From: an uncultured Pelagibacteraceae bacterium
GTDB taxonomy: Bacteria > Pseudomonadota > Alphaproteobacteria > Pelagibacterales > Pelagibacteraceae
Assembly: GCA_902583785.1 (NCBI GenBank)
Contig: CACHXE010000004.1
Span: forward strand, 1 to 47,768
Direction of reading: 5' to 3'
Length of the DNA stretch: 47,768 nt
Under the pieces are notes generated by a model that searched no databases, was not told the origin of the DNA, and saw only the letters and a program-made list of their open reading frames with translations. Positions 23,714-32,563 of the stretch are shown here, one piece after another. Position 1 is the stretch's first letter, and each line of letters opens with the position of its first letter. Made by a program: the position numbers and the translations under genes.

Positions 23714-24276
23714 TAATTTATTTTTTTTACGTATTCTAATGTTCTTGTATCTAATATTATTTTATTACCTTCTTCTACAAATGGAGGGACCATAATATCT
23801 AAACCATTTTTAAGTTTAGCAGTCTTATAAGATGAGGCAGCAGTTTGTCCTTTAACAACACCTTCTGTGCTTTCAATTTCACACTCAATATTTGTAGGCA
23901 AATCTATTGATAGAGGTTTTTCGTCAAGAAATGAAATTATTACTTTTAAATTTTCAGTTAAAAGTTTTAATTTTTCTCCTAACAATTCTTTTTTAAGAGA
24001 AATTTGCTCAAAGTTTTCTGGATCCATAAAAAAACATCCTGCATCATCAGAATATAAAAAATTAAATTCTTTTTCTTCCAGCTGAGCTCTTTCAACACTT
24101 TCACTAGATCTAAATCTTTGATTTAGCTTTGTTCCTTTTGTAAGGCTTTTTAATTCTACTTGATTAAAAGCTCCACCTTTTCCAGGTTTAACATGCTGAG
24201 TTTTAAGAACAGTCCAGTGATCATTGTTAAGTTCAATTATCATACCGGGTTTGATTTCATTTCCTTGTATTTTCAT
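23713..24276 (-). CDS. efp: Translation elongation factor P
   Basis: A 187-residue three-domain EF-P that relieves ribosome stalling at polyproline. The domain I loop has HVKPGKGGAFNQVELK with the usual modification-site Lys in PGKGGA. The C-terminal OB domain ends KIILDTRTLEYVKK. I start at ATG 24276 (MKIQGNEIKPGM), which matches family length, with an AGAGAG-like SD upstream; a TTG nine bases earlier is less likely. Overlaps the thiE 3' end by 20 bases. The modification enzymes are not in the window. Confidence 0.95.
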   Translation of the reverse strand: MKIQGNEIKPGMIIELNNDHWTVLKTQHVKPGKGGAFNQVELKSLTKGTKLNQRFRSSESVERAQLEEKEFNFLYSDDAGCFFMDPENFEQISLKKELLGEKLKLLTENLKVIISFLDEKPLSIDLPTNIECEIESTEGVVKGQTAASSYKTAKLKNGLDIMVPPFVEEGNKIILDTRTLEYVKKIN

Positions 24277-24883
24277 ATTTATCAATCTCTCTTATAGCTT
24301 TTTTTGGCTTCAAGCGTGGGTTATTCCAAATATAACTTGATAATGCAAGATAATTTACTCCTAATCTCAACAAACTTTTATAATTTTTATTATCAATTCC
24401 GCCAATAGCAACAATAGGTAAATTTGTTCTTTTTTTTGTCCACTTGATTAAATCTTTTTTAGCTTTTTTGGCTTTCGGTTTCAATTTAGATTTAAAAAAT
24501 GAACCTATAGCAATATAGTTTGGTTTTTCTTTTATCGCTTGAGAAATTAATTTTTTTGAACCGTGACATGTTATTCCTATAATTTTATTTTTTTTTAATA
24601 ATCTTCTAGCATTTTTTATTGAACCGTCAGACTGTCCCAAGTGACATCCATCAGCATTAATTTTTTTTGCCAATAATGGTAAGTCATTAATTATAAGGTT
24701 AACTCTGTGTTTTTTAGTTAAAATTTTAACTTTTCTTGCAATCTTAATGATCTTTGAATTTGAATATTTTTTAATTCTTAATTGAAAGTATTTTACTTTT
24801 CCTGAAGAGAGAACATCATCTAAATTTTTATAGAAGCTTTGACTAAGTACTTTTGGTGATATTAGATATAAAAATCTTCTCAA
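24257..24883 (-). CDS. thiE: Thiamine-phosphate synthase (ThiE/TenI family)
   Basis: A 208-residue TIM barrel joining the pyrimidine and thiazole phosphates of thiamine. Features: FQLRIKKYS (QLR), LIINDLPLLAKKINADGCHLGQSDG, GITCHGS, IAIGSFFKSKLKPKA (family form FxTxTK) and VAIGGIDN. The highly basic sequence is diverged, so a TenI-like role is a weaker option. With thiD at 42818 it fits thiamine salvage from HMP known for SAR11. Two bases after the fba stop. Confidence 0.8.
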   Translation of the reverse strand: MRRFLYLISPKVLSQSFYKNLDDVLSSGKVKYFQLRIKKYSNSKIIKIARKVKILTKKHRVNLIINDLPLLAKKINADGCHLGQSDGSIKNARRLLKKNKIIGITCHGSKKLISQAIKEKPNYIAIGSFFKSKLKPKAKKAKKDLIKWTKKRTNLPIVAIGGIDNKNYKSLLRLGVNYLALSSYIWNNPRLKPKKAIREIDKYENTRK

Positions 24884-24885
24884 TT

Positions 24886-25902
24886 TCAGGCCGCAAAATT
24901 TTGCTCAAGCTTTTCATCCCATTTCGCTTCAGTAGAAGCGCTATTCATTTTAGCTCTATGATCAAAAACTTTTTGAATTTTAGCCGTATCCGTCATAGAT
25001 TTTGCCCAGGTTTTTAGAGCTGACTGCTGAAGGGCTCTTCCGTAAGAAAATGTAAAATTAAAAGAGGTATCGTTAATTTTGTTAATCTCATTTAAATTTT
25101 TTGTCGCTTCCACCTCACTTTGTCCCCCTGACAAAAAAGCAACTCCAGGTACCTCTGATGGCATATTTTTTTTAAGGCATTCTAAAGTTTTTTTCGCTAT
25201 TTCTTCTGTAGAAGCTTTTTGTTTACAATTTTTTCCCGGAAGTATCATATTTGGTTTAAGAACTGTACCTTTTAGATTAACACTGTGTATTGTCAATTCC
25301 TTATAACATTCAGCTAAAATTTTGCTGGTAACATCATAACATTTATCAATTGAATGGTCTCCATCCATCAAAAGCTCTGGTTCAACTATCGGAACCATTT
25401 TCGCTTCTTGTACTATTGCGGCGTATCTCGCTAAAGCATGCGCGTTGGATTTTATACATTTTTCGGTTGGATTTTTTGATGATATAGAATAGACAGCACG
25501 CCATTTAGCAAATCTTGCACCTAACTTATAGTATTCTTCCATTCTTTCTCTTAAACCATCTAAACCTTCAGTGACTTTTTCTTGCTCAGACCCAGCTAAA
25601 GGCTTTGCTCCTTTATCAACTTTAATTCCTGGAATAGAACCACTTTTTTTAATTAAGTCTGGGATAGGCACACCATTACTCGAAGTTTGTCTCAGAGTTT
25701 CATCAAACAATATAACTCCACTTATAGATGTTTTCATAGAATTTGATGAGAAAAGGGTTTCTCTAAAATGAAGTCGGTTTTTTTCAGTGCATTCTACGTT
25801 TACGCTTTTTAGTCTCTTTTCCATTGTACCTGTACTCTCGTCAGCAGCGAGTATTCCCTTGCCTTTTGCAACCATTAGCTTTGCTATTTCTTCAATATTC
25901 AT
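24886..25902 (-). CDS. Class I fructose-bisphosphate aldolase
   Basis: A 338-residue eukaryote-like class I aldolase: GKGILAADESTGTMEKRL, ETLRQTS, FAKWRAVYSI, EPELLMDGDHSI, TVLKPNMILPGK (Schiff-base Lys) and FLSGGQSEVEAT. It interconverts fructose-1,6-bisphosphate with the two triose phosphates without a metal. I prefer ATG 25902; a TTG at 25911 is also in frame and overlaps the pgk stop. Last of the tkt-pgk-fba group. Confidence 0.94.
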   Translation of the reverse strand: MNIEEIAKLMVAKGKGILAADESTGTMEKRLKSVNVECTEKNRLHFRETLFSSNSMKTSISGVILFDETLRQTSSNGVPIPDLIKKSGSIPGIKVDKGAKPLAGSEQEKVTEGLDGLRERMEEYYKLGARFAKWRAVYSISSKNPTEKCIKSNAHALARYAAIVQEAKMVPIVEPELLMDGDHSIDKCYDVTSKILAECYKELTIHSVNLKGTVLKPNMILPGKNCKQKASTEEIAKKTLECLKKNMPSEVPGVAFLSGGQSEVEATKNLNEINKINDTSFNFTFSYGRALQQSALKTWAKSMTDTAKIQKVFDHRAKMNSASTEAKWDEKLEQNFAA

Positions 25903-25907
25903 AAATT

Positions 25908-27101
25908 TCAATTATTTTTTAATACTTTTATACCAGGCAGCTCTTTTCCTTCAAGGGATTCTAGAAAAGCACCGCCAGCTGTTGATAAATAGGTATAAAC
26001 CTTTCCCAATCCAGTATTTTTAATTGCAGCAACAGTGTCCCCACCACCAACAATTGATATTAATGACTTTGCCTTTGTATTTTGAGCGATTTTTTTTGCT
26101 ATTGATAAAGTACCGATTGAGAAATTTTTATTCTCATAATATCCAGCAGGCCCATTCCAAAAAACTGTGTTTGATTGGTCTATAGTTATATTTATCAAAT
26201 CAATTGTTTTTTTTCCAATATCCAAAATGATATCATCATTTTCTAAATCTTTAAGAGATTTATAAACTAACTTTCCATTAAAATTATTAGAAGTATTACA
26301 ATCTATAGGAACTATAATTTTACATTTATTTTCTTTAGCCAAAACGGTTATATTTTTTACAATATCTTCTGCACCTTTTTCAATAAGAGAGGACCTAACA
26401 TTTATACCTTTAAATTTAAGAAAATTATTTGCCATAGCACCTACAATTATAAGGTTGTCGGCATTTTTTAATAAACTTGATAATATATTTATTTTAGTTG
26501 ATATCTTCGATCCACCAATAATACAAGTAACGGGATTTTTTTTATTTTTAGTAATTAAATTAATTGAATGAATCTCTTTTTCCAGTATGGGTCCTCCGTA
26601 GCTATCAATAAATTTAGTTATTTTATGCATAGAAGCCTGTTTTCTATGTGAGCAAGAAAAAGCTTCATTTATATAAATGTCCCCAAGTTTTGATAGATTC
26701 TTTGCAAAAGTTTCATCATCACTTTCTTCCTCTTTAAAAAATCGAATATTTTCAAATAACAAAACTTCACCAGGACTCAATTTTTTTGATGAGTCTACAG
26801 CTTTAGAATCAATATTTTCCTTATAAAAATAAACATTTCCAATCAATTTTTTTTTCAAAAATTTAAATATTGGTTCTAATGATAATTCTGGAACAACTTT
26901 ACCCTTAGGTCTACCAAGGTGCGATATTAAAATAATTTTAGCCTTATTTTCTATTAATTGATTTATAAATGGCTCAATAACTTTAATTCTTGTATCGTCA
27001 ACTATTTCTGAATTTTTGATTGGAACGTTAAGATCTAGTCTCACAATAATACGCTTTCCTTTAATAGGAATATCTTTAGAAAAAATTTTTAAATCAGACA
27101 T
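25908..27101 (-). CDS. pgk: Phosphoglycerate kinase
   Basis: A 397-residue two-domain kinase. The N-domain has RIIVRLDLNVPI, LISHLGRPKG, LFENIRFFKEEESDD and NEAFSCSHRKQAS; the C-domain has NLIIVGAMANNFL, FWNGPAGYYE and SIVGGGDTVAAI. Makes ATP from 1,3-bisphosphoglycerate in glycolysis, or the reverse. Eight bases after tkt; the gap gene often found between these two is absent here. Confidence 0.96.
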   Translation of the reverse strand: MSDLKIFSKDIPIKGKRIIVRLDLNVPIKNSEIVDDTRIKVIEPFINQLIENKAKIILISHLGRPKGKVVPELSLEPIFKFLKKKLIGNVYFYKENIDSKAVDSSKKLSPGEVLLFENIRFFKEEESDDETFAKNLSKLGDIYINEAFSCSHRKQASMHKITKFIDSYGGPILEKEIHSINLITKNKKNPVTCIIGGSKISTKINILSSLLKNADNLIIVGAMANNFLKFKGINVRSSLIEKGAEDIVKNITVLAKENKCKIIVPIDCNTSNNFNGKLVYKSLKDLENDDIILDIGKKTIDLINITIDQSNTVFWNGPAGYYENKNFSIGTLSIAKKIAQNTKAKSLISIVGGGDTVAAIKNTGLGKVYTYLSTAGGAFLESLEGKELPGIKVLKNN

Positions 27102-27109
27102 TTGTCCAA

Positions 27110-29092
27110 TTATTTTTTAACATTTGCCTCTACTTGTTTGACTATTTCATCACTAGTTAAATTAAATAATTTATAAATTTCTTTAAAAGGAGCGCTTTTC
27201 CCAAATGTTGATAAACCAAGAGTAACACCTTTTTTTCCAACTACGCTTTTCCATCCCGATTGACTTGAGGCCTCGATTGAAATTTTAAACGTTTCTTTTC
27301 CAAGAATTTCGTCTTTGTAACTTTCATTTTGATTTTGAAATAGATCGTAACAAGGTACTGATATGACTTTTGAGTTTATATTTAAACTTTTAAGTTTGTC
27401 TTGAGCCTCTAAAGCAATTTCTACTTCTGAGCCCGAAGCAATTAAAGATACGAACACTTCGTCTGCTGTTTGTTTTAAAACGTAAGCACCTTTCGAGCAC
27501 ATATTTTCTCCAGAATTATGCTCACTAATATAGGGTAATTTTTGTCTAGACAAAACTATAGCACTTGGATTGTTTTTACTCTTTAAAGCTATCTCCCAGC
27601 ATTCAATGGTTTCGTTTATATCAGCCGGTCTAAATATATTTAAATTTGGTATTGCCCTTAAGTGTTCTAATTGTTCTATTGGTTGGTGAGTAGGGCCGTC
27701 CTCTCCTAATCCAATAGAGTCATGTGAAAAAATATAAATTACTCTTAATTTCATAAGTGCAGATAATCTCATAGAAGGCTTCAAATAATCTGAAAAAATT
27801 AAGAAAGTTCCACCAAATGGAATCAGGCCACCATATAAGGCAAGACCATTCATGATGCCAGCCATTGCGTGCTCTCTTACACCATAGTGAATATAATTTC
27901 CTGAAAAATTTTTAGAATTAATAACTTTCGAGTTTTCAGTTTTTGTATTATTTGATCCGCTTAAGTCTGCGGAACCACCAATTAATTCAGGTAAAATATG
28001 TGACACAAAATTTATAACTGATGAAGAGCATTGTCTTGTTGCCATTTTTGGTTTTGATTGAAAGAATTTTAATTTTTCGTCGCCCAAAATTTTATCTAAA
28101 TCTAATGGTAATTCTCCAGACATTAATCTTTTATATTCCTCTTTAATTTTATCATTTTTTTTATCTAAAATTTGTTTCCACTTTTTTTCCAAAGCTTCTC
28201 CTTTACTTCCTATTTCTCTCCATGAATTCATTATTTTATCTGGAACTATAAACGGTTCATATTTCCATTTGAGTTTTTTTCTTACTATTTTAATTTCGTC
28301 CTCTCCTAAAGGTGCTCCATGCACAGATGCTTTTCCTGATTTATTTGGAGAACCAAACCCGATTATAGTTTTGCATGAAATAATTGATGGTTTATTTGAT
28401 TTATTGGCCTTCTTTATCGCATTAAAAATTTGCTTGTAATTATGTCCATTAATTTCCTGAAACGACCATCCATAACTTTCAAATCTTTTTTTATAATTAT
28501 CAGATACACTTAAAGAAGTTGAGCCATCTATTGAAATTTTATTGTTATCAAAAAAAACAATTAAATTTTTAAGATTTAGGTGACCAGCTAAACTCATTGC
28601 CTCATGACTAATGCCCTCCATTAAATCACCATCACTTGCAATGACATAAGTTTTGTTACTAAATAAATCGGAGCCAAATTTCTTCTTAAGTATTTCTTGT
28701 GCAATTGCCATACCTACAGAGTTAGCTAGGCCCTGACCCAAAGGTCCAGTTGTAGTTTCTATCCCAGAGCCTTTTTCATACTCTGGATGTCCAGCACATA
28801 TTGAATTTAGTTGCCTAAAATTTTTTATATCTTCAATTTTTATTTTTTCATATCCAGTAAGATATAACAAAGAATACAAAAGCATCGAACCATGACCGGC
28901 TGACAAAACAAATCTATCTCTATTGATCCAATCTGGATTTTTTGGATTAAACTGCAAGTAGTATTTAAATAGTACTGTGGCAACATCAGCCATACCCATC
29001 GGCATGCCAGGATGTCCAGAATTTGCTTTCTGCACAGCATCAATTGACAGGAATCTTATTGCGCTTGATAAATCTTTTAATTTTGGATCCAC
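27110..29092 (-). CDS. tkt: Transketolase
   Basis: A 660-residue thiamine-diphosphate enzyme of the pentose phosphate pathway. Motifs: SGHPGMPMGMAD, GHGSMLLYSLLYLTGY, GPLGQGLANSVGMA, the ThDP/Mg motif ASDGDLMEGISHEAMSLAGHL, and in the pyrimidine domain RYGVREHAM-like HYGVREHAMAGI and SHDSIGLGEDGPTHQPIE. The reading frame stays open upstream to 29239, but residues there are hydrophobic and unlike transketolase, and overlap the divergent gene. GTG at 29092 gives the normal length and start context (VDPKLKDLSSAIRFL). Confidence 0.94.
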   Translation of the reverse strand: MDPKLKDLSSAIRFLSIDAVQKANSGHPGMPMGMADVATVLFKYYLQFNPKNPDWINRDRFVLSAGHGSMLLYSLLYLTGYEKIKIEDIKNFRQLNSICAGHPEYEKGSGIETTTGPLGQGLANSVGMAIAQEILKKKFGSDLFSNKTYVIASDGDLMEGISHEAMSLAGHLNLKNLIVFFDNNKISIDGSTSLSVSDNYKKRFESYGWSFQEINGHNYKQIFNAIKKANKSNKPSIISCKTIIGFGSPNKSGKASVHGAPLGEDEIKIVRKKLKWKYEPFIVPDKIMNSWREIGSKGEALEKKWKQILDKKNDKIKEEYKRLMSGELPLDLDKILGDEKLKFFQSKPKMATRQCSSSVINFVSHILPELIGGSADLSGSNNTKTENSKVINSKNFSGNYIHYGVREHAMAGIMNGLALYGGLIPFGGTFLIFSDYLKPSMRLSALMKLRVIYIFSHDSIGLGEDGPTHQPIEQLEHLRAIPNLNIFRPADINETIECWEIALKSKNNPSAIVLSRQKLPYISEHNSGENMCSKGAYVLKQTADEVFVSLIASGSEVEIALEAQDKLKSLNINSKVISVPCYDLFQNQNESYKDEILGKETFKISIEASSQSGWKSVVGKKGVTLGLSTFGKSAPFKEIYKLFNLTSDEIVKQVEANVKK

Positions 29093-29153
29093 TTTAAAAT
29101 TACCTATATAGACTTCAATCCACGATATCAATAATATGATATAAACAATTAGT

Positions 29154-29477
29154 ATGGAAACTTTAAATACTAAAGAAAAAAGACTTGAAAATGTTTTAGA
29201 GAAACTTAAAAATTTAAGTGATCTGCCCAGTATAAACACGGAGGAATTAGATCAGATTTATGCAGAAAAGAATCAATTACAAAGCGAAAAAATAGAGGTT
29301 GAAAAAAAATATAATGATTTACTTCTTAAATACGGAGAATTAAAAAATAAGGTAAAAAAAATGGAGGAGGAACAAGAGAAAAATAAAAAATTACAACGAC
29401 AATTTAACCAAGATATAGACGAATTAGGGGAAGAAACAAATTCTTTAGTAGAGGAAATAGAAAAATGGCAAATATAA
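29154..29477 (+). CDS. Small coiled-coil protein upstream of zapA (DUF4164-like)
   Basis: A 107-residue, almost wholly charged helical protein with continuous heptad-like repeats (residues ~25-105), no Cys and no membrane segment. Overlaps zapA by 13 bases. Similar small coiled coils precede zapA in other alphaproteobacteria, which makes a division-related role plausible, but there is no direct motif for function. Divergent from tkt, with 61 bases between the chosen starts. Confidence 0.7.
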   Translation: METLNTKEKRLENVLEKLKNLSDLPSINTEELDQIYAEKNQLQSEKIEVEKKYNDLLLKYGELKNKVKKMEEEQEKNKKLQRQFNQDIDELGEETNSLVEEIEKWQI

Positions 29478-29911
29478 ACATAAAATTTAATAACAAAGAC
29501 TACTTGTTGTCATGTGATGATGGCCAGGAAGAAGATTTAAAGAATTTAACAAAGTTTTTAGACAAAAAATATTCCGACCTCAAAGACAAGCTCGGCAACA
29601 TTGGAGAAAATAAACTTCTTCTTATAACATCGATTCAGGTAATTGATGAATACTTTGATTTGAAAAAAAGAGTTAATTTACAGAAGGGGAATTTTGAAAA
29701 TTTATCAAAAAAATTTAAGGAAATGAAAACTTTGATAGTGGATTATAAGGAAGGAAAAGAAACAGAAATATCTAAACTCAATACTGAGTTAGATAAATTC
29801 AAAAAAATGGTCGAAGAAAGTCAATTAGTATACGAGTCAATGCTTGATAAGACCACAAAATCATTAGAAGAGATAATCAAAAATACTGAGTCTAGTTCTA
29901 AGGTTCAGTAA
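29465..29911 (+). CDS. zapA: Cell division protein ZapA
   Basis: A 148-residue FtsZ-ring stabiliser. The N-terminal globular part (INIKFNNKDYLLSCDDGQEEDLKNLTKFLDKKY, residues ~4-36) and LLLITSIQVIDEYFDLKKRV are typical; the C-terminal half is a coiled coil for dimerisation, longer than in E. coli ZapA. The stop is immediately followed by the fau ATG. Confidence 0.88.
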   Translation: MANINIKFNNKDYLLSCDDGQEEDLKNLTKFLDKKYSDLKDKLGNIGENKLLLITSIQVIDEYFDLKKRVNLQKGNFENLSKKFKEMKTLIVDYKEGKETEISKLNTELDKFKKMVEESQLVYESMLDKTTKSLEEIIKNTESSSKVQ

Positions 29912-30460
29912 ATGTTTTCAAAAGAAAAAGTAAGAAAAAAATTTATTCTTATTAGAAAAAGAAAATATTTTTTGCCTAAAAAAATTTTTTTTAAGCCACT
30001 AATTAATTTAATAAATAAAAAAAAAAGAAAAAAAATCGCTTTATACTACCCATCTAATTATGAATTTGATACGAATAAGTTGTTTGAGCTCTTAAAATTT
30101 AGAAAAAATTTGTCAACTTTGTTACCTATAATATCATCTAAAAATTCGATGAAATTTATAAAATGGAAATTATCGGAACCTTTAAAAGTAAATAAATATG
30201 GTTTTTTAGAACCTGCAATAATCAAAAAAAATTCAAATCCAGATTTAATTTTAGTCCCAGTTGTAGCTTATGATAAGTTTTACAATCGATTAGGATACGG
30301 AAAGGGCTACTATGATAGATTTTTGGGAAAATATCTTAAAAAAAGAAGAAACATTCTTACTATTGGTCTTGCTTTTTCCTTTCAAAAATATAAAAAAATT
30401 CCATCTTCAAAGCATGATGTAAAGTTAGATTATATTTTAACAGAGAAAGGTATTTTTTAG
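29912..30460 (+). CDS. fau: 5-formyltetrahydrofolate cyclo-ligase
   Basis: A 182-residue enzyme that converts 5-formyl-THF to methenyl-THF using ATP. Visible are KIALYYPSNYEFDT, the folate segment PDLILVPVVAYDKFYNRLGYGKGYYDRFL, and a basic N-terminus with RKRKYF at the ATP-binding Arg position. It follows zapA with no gap, so the 6S RNA gene often found between these two is not here. Confidence 0.9.
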   Translation: MFSKEKVRKKFILIRKRKYFLPKKIFFKPLINLINKKKRKKIALYYPSNYEFDTNKLFELLKFRKNLSTLLPIISSKNSMKFIKWKLSEPLKVNKYGFLEPAIIKKNSNPDLILVPVVAYDKFYNRLGYGKGYYDRFLGKYLKKRRNILTIGLAFSFQKYKKIPSSKHDVKLDYILTEKGIF

Positions 30461-30466
30461 TTTAGA

Positions 30467-31277
30467 ATGAATATATTAGTTTTAGGAGATGTTTTTGGAC
30501 CTTCTGGTGTAACGGCTATAAAAGAAAACCTGCCAAAAATTATAAAAGAAAAAAAAATAGACTTTGTTGTTACGAACGGGGAAAATGCAGCAGAGGGAGG
30601 AGTTGGTATAACTAAAGAAAATACAGATGATTTTTTTTAAAGCAGGAACAGACGTTATCACATCCGGCAATCATATTTGGGATGAAAAAGAGACAATGGA
30701 ATTTATCACAAAAGAAAAAAGACTTTTGAGACCTCAAAACTTAATACAACCATCTCCTGGTGAAGGATTTGGAATTTTTCAATCTAAAAATAATAAAAAA
30801 GTAGCTGTTATAAATTTAATGGGCAATGTTTTTATGAAAAAGTGCGACGATGTATTTCAGGCAGCAAAAAAATTTATTGAAGAAGTCAAATTAAAAAAAG
30901 ACGCTGATTTTATAGTTGTCGATATGCACGGTGAAATAACTAGCGAGAAGATGGCAATAGGACATTTATTTGATGGAAAAGTTACAGCGGTTGTAGGAAC
31001 ACATACTCATGTTCCCACTTCTGATTATAAAATAATGGACAAAGGAACAGCATATCAAACTGATCTAGGTATGTGTGGAGATTACAATTCTGTAATAGGA
31101 ATGAACAAAGATAATTCTTTGAAAAAATTTTTAAAAGACAATTCAGCTAGAAGACACTTCCCAGCCACTGGAGAGGCAACAATTTCTGGATTAATAGTGA
31201 CTGCGGATGATACCACTGGCTTGGCTCAAAAGGTTCAGCCGATTATTATGGGCGGATCTTTACAAAGGAGATCGTGA
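30467..31277 (+). pseudogene. ymdB: YmdB/TIGR00282-family metallophosphoesterase, split by a frameshift in a T8 tract
   Basis: The first frame starts at ATG 30467 and carries ILVLGDVFGPSG and TNGENAAEGGVGIT, then stops at TAA 30638-30640 right after the T8 run 30631-30638. The other frame continues seamlessly as FKAGTDVITSGNHIWDEKE, DMHGEITSEK and GTHTHVPTSDYK to 31277. Removing one T restores one ~270-residue protein with all metal-binding motifs, so both halves look conserved. Options are a sequencing or assembly error, transcriptional slippage on the T run, or a recent mutation. The family includes a cyclic-nucleotide phosphodiesterase (B. subtilis YmdB). Four bases before yebC. Confidence 0.85.
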
Positions 31278-31280
31278 TAA

Positions 31281-32009
31281 ATGGCTGGACATTCGCATTG
31301 GGCTGGAATTAAACACAAAAAAGGAAGACAAGATAAATTAAGATCAAAAATTTTTTCGAAAATTTCCAGAGAAATCACGGTTGCTGCCAAATTAGGATCA
31401 AAAGATCCAGACACAAACCACAGATTAAGAGCAGCAATTGAGTCTGCAAAAGAGGCAAATATGCCTAAAGATAATATTAATAGAGCAATAAGAAAATCCG
31501 AAATAAATAAAAATGAAAATTTTGAAAGTTTAAGATACGAGGGTTTCGGTCCAAAAAATATTGCACTTATAATTGAAGCTTTAACTGATAATAAAAATAG
31601 AACAGCTACAAAAATAAGAACAGCCTTACAAAAGTTTGGTGGAAATCTTGGTAGTTCAGGATCAACAACTCATTTTTTTGATAATTGTGGAATTATACAA
31701 ATCTCGAGAAAAAATATTTCAGAAGAACAAGCTCTAGATTTTGCAGCAAAAGTAGGGGCAAGTGACTGTTTTAGCTATCAAGACTTTCATGAAATAATTA
31801 CAAATAAGGAAGATTTTTACAAAGTTAAAACCGAAGCTGAAAAATTAGTAAAAAATTTGAATTATTCAGATATAGAGTGGAGACCTAAGAGTGTATTAAA
31901 CTTAAATAGTGAAGAAAAACAGCAATTAGAAAACATCCTCGAATTACTAGATGACGAGGACGATGTTCAAAAGGTCTTTCATAATTGTAAATTTGCTGAG
32001 GGATTTTAG
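31281..32009 (+). CDS. yebC: YebC/PmpR-family protein
   Basis: A 242-residue protein with the family start AGHSHWAGIKHKKGRQDKLRSK, the NMPKDNINRAIRK segment, EGFGPKNIALIIEALTDNKNRT and GNLGSSGSTTHFF. Family members act as DNA-binding regulators or, as more recently shown for some, translation factors that help at proline-rich stretches. Typical neighbour of ruvC; its stop directly precedes the ruvC ATG. Confidence 0.94.
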   Translation: MAGHSHWAGIKHKKGRQDKLRSKIFSKISREITVAAKLGSKDPDTNHRLRAAIESAKEANMPKDNINRAIRKSEINKNENFESLRYEGFGPKNIALIIEALTDNKNRTATKIRTALQKFGGNLGSSGSTTHFFDNCGIIQISRKNISEEQALDFAAKVGASDCFSYQDFHEIITNKEDFYKVKTEAEKLVKNLNYSDIEWRPKSVLNLNSEEKQQLENILELLDDEDDVQKVFHNCKFAEGF

Positions 32010-32498
32010 ATGAGAATAATTGGGATAGATCCAGGATTAAGCGGTGGAATCGCTGTTCTTGATGATTTAAAAATTTTTGATTTATTTGATATGCCAATTA
32101 TGCCGGAAGGTAAAAAAAATAAAAATCAATTAAACAGCGCCATGCTAGTAAATATAATTAAAAACCATATCGTGATTGGACAAACTTTTGTAATAGTGGA
32201 ACAGGTAAGTGCAATGCCTGGTCAAGGCGTTACAAGCATGTTTAATTTTGGACAAACTTTTGGGTCTATTAAGGGTATATGTGCAGCATTAAATTTACCT
32301 ATTTTTTACGTAAGACCAAACAAGTGGAAAAAACATTTTGAGCTTATAAATTCCTCTAAAGATGCAAGCAGAACAAAAGTAATAGAGATGTATCCTTCTA
32401 TAACTACTAGATTAAGCAAGAAGAAGGACGTTAACAAAGCTGATGCTGTTTTGATTGCAAGATATTTCAGAGACTGTCGCGCTAAGTTTAACGAGTAA
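32010..32498 (+). CDS. ruvC: RuvC-like Holliday junction resolvase, divergent
   Basis: A 162-residue RNase H-fold nuclease. Acidic residues are Asp7 (IIGIDPGLSGG), Glu64 (VIVEQVS) and Asp140/Asp145 (DVNKADAVLIARY). The middle, AMPGQGVTSMFNFGQTFGSIKG, resembles phage and SAR11-type RuvC relatives rather than E. coli RuvC. Position after yebC supports the ruvC name, but ruvA and ruvB, which normally follow, are absent, and tolQ comes 65 bases later. Confidence 0.82.
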   Translation: MRIIGIDPGLSGGIAVLDDLKIFDLFDMPIMPEGKKNKNQLNSAMLVNIIKNHIVIGQTFVIVEQVSAMPGQGVTSMFNFGQTFGSIKGICAALNLPIFYVRPNKWKKHFELINSSKDASRTKVIEMYPSITTRLSKKKDVNKADAVLIARYFRDCRAKFNE

Positions 32499-32563
32499 AT
32501 TTATCCAAAATTAGTAAATTTATGTGCCAAATTGATGACACATTCTCCACGTAATCATCCACA

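Noticed and set aside
29093-29239. N-terminal extension of transketolase with a hydrophobic stretch
   Set aside because: It has no similarity to transketolase, overlaps the divergent coiled-coil gene, and GTG 29092 gives the normal length.
29905-29918. 6S RNA expected between zapA and fau
   Set aside because: The fau ATG follows the zapA stop without any gap, so the RNA gene cannot be here; it may be elsewhere in the genome.
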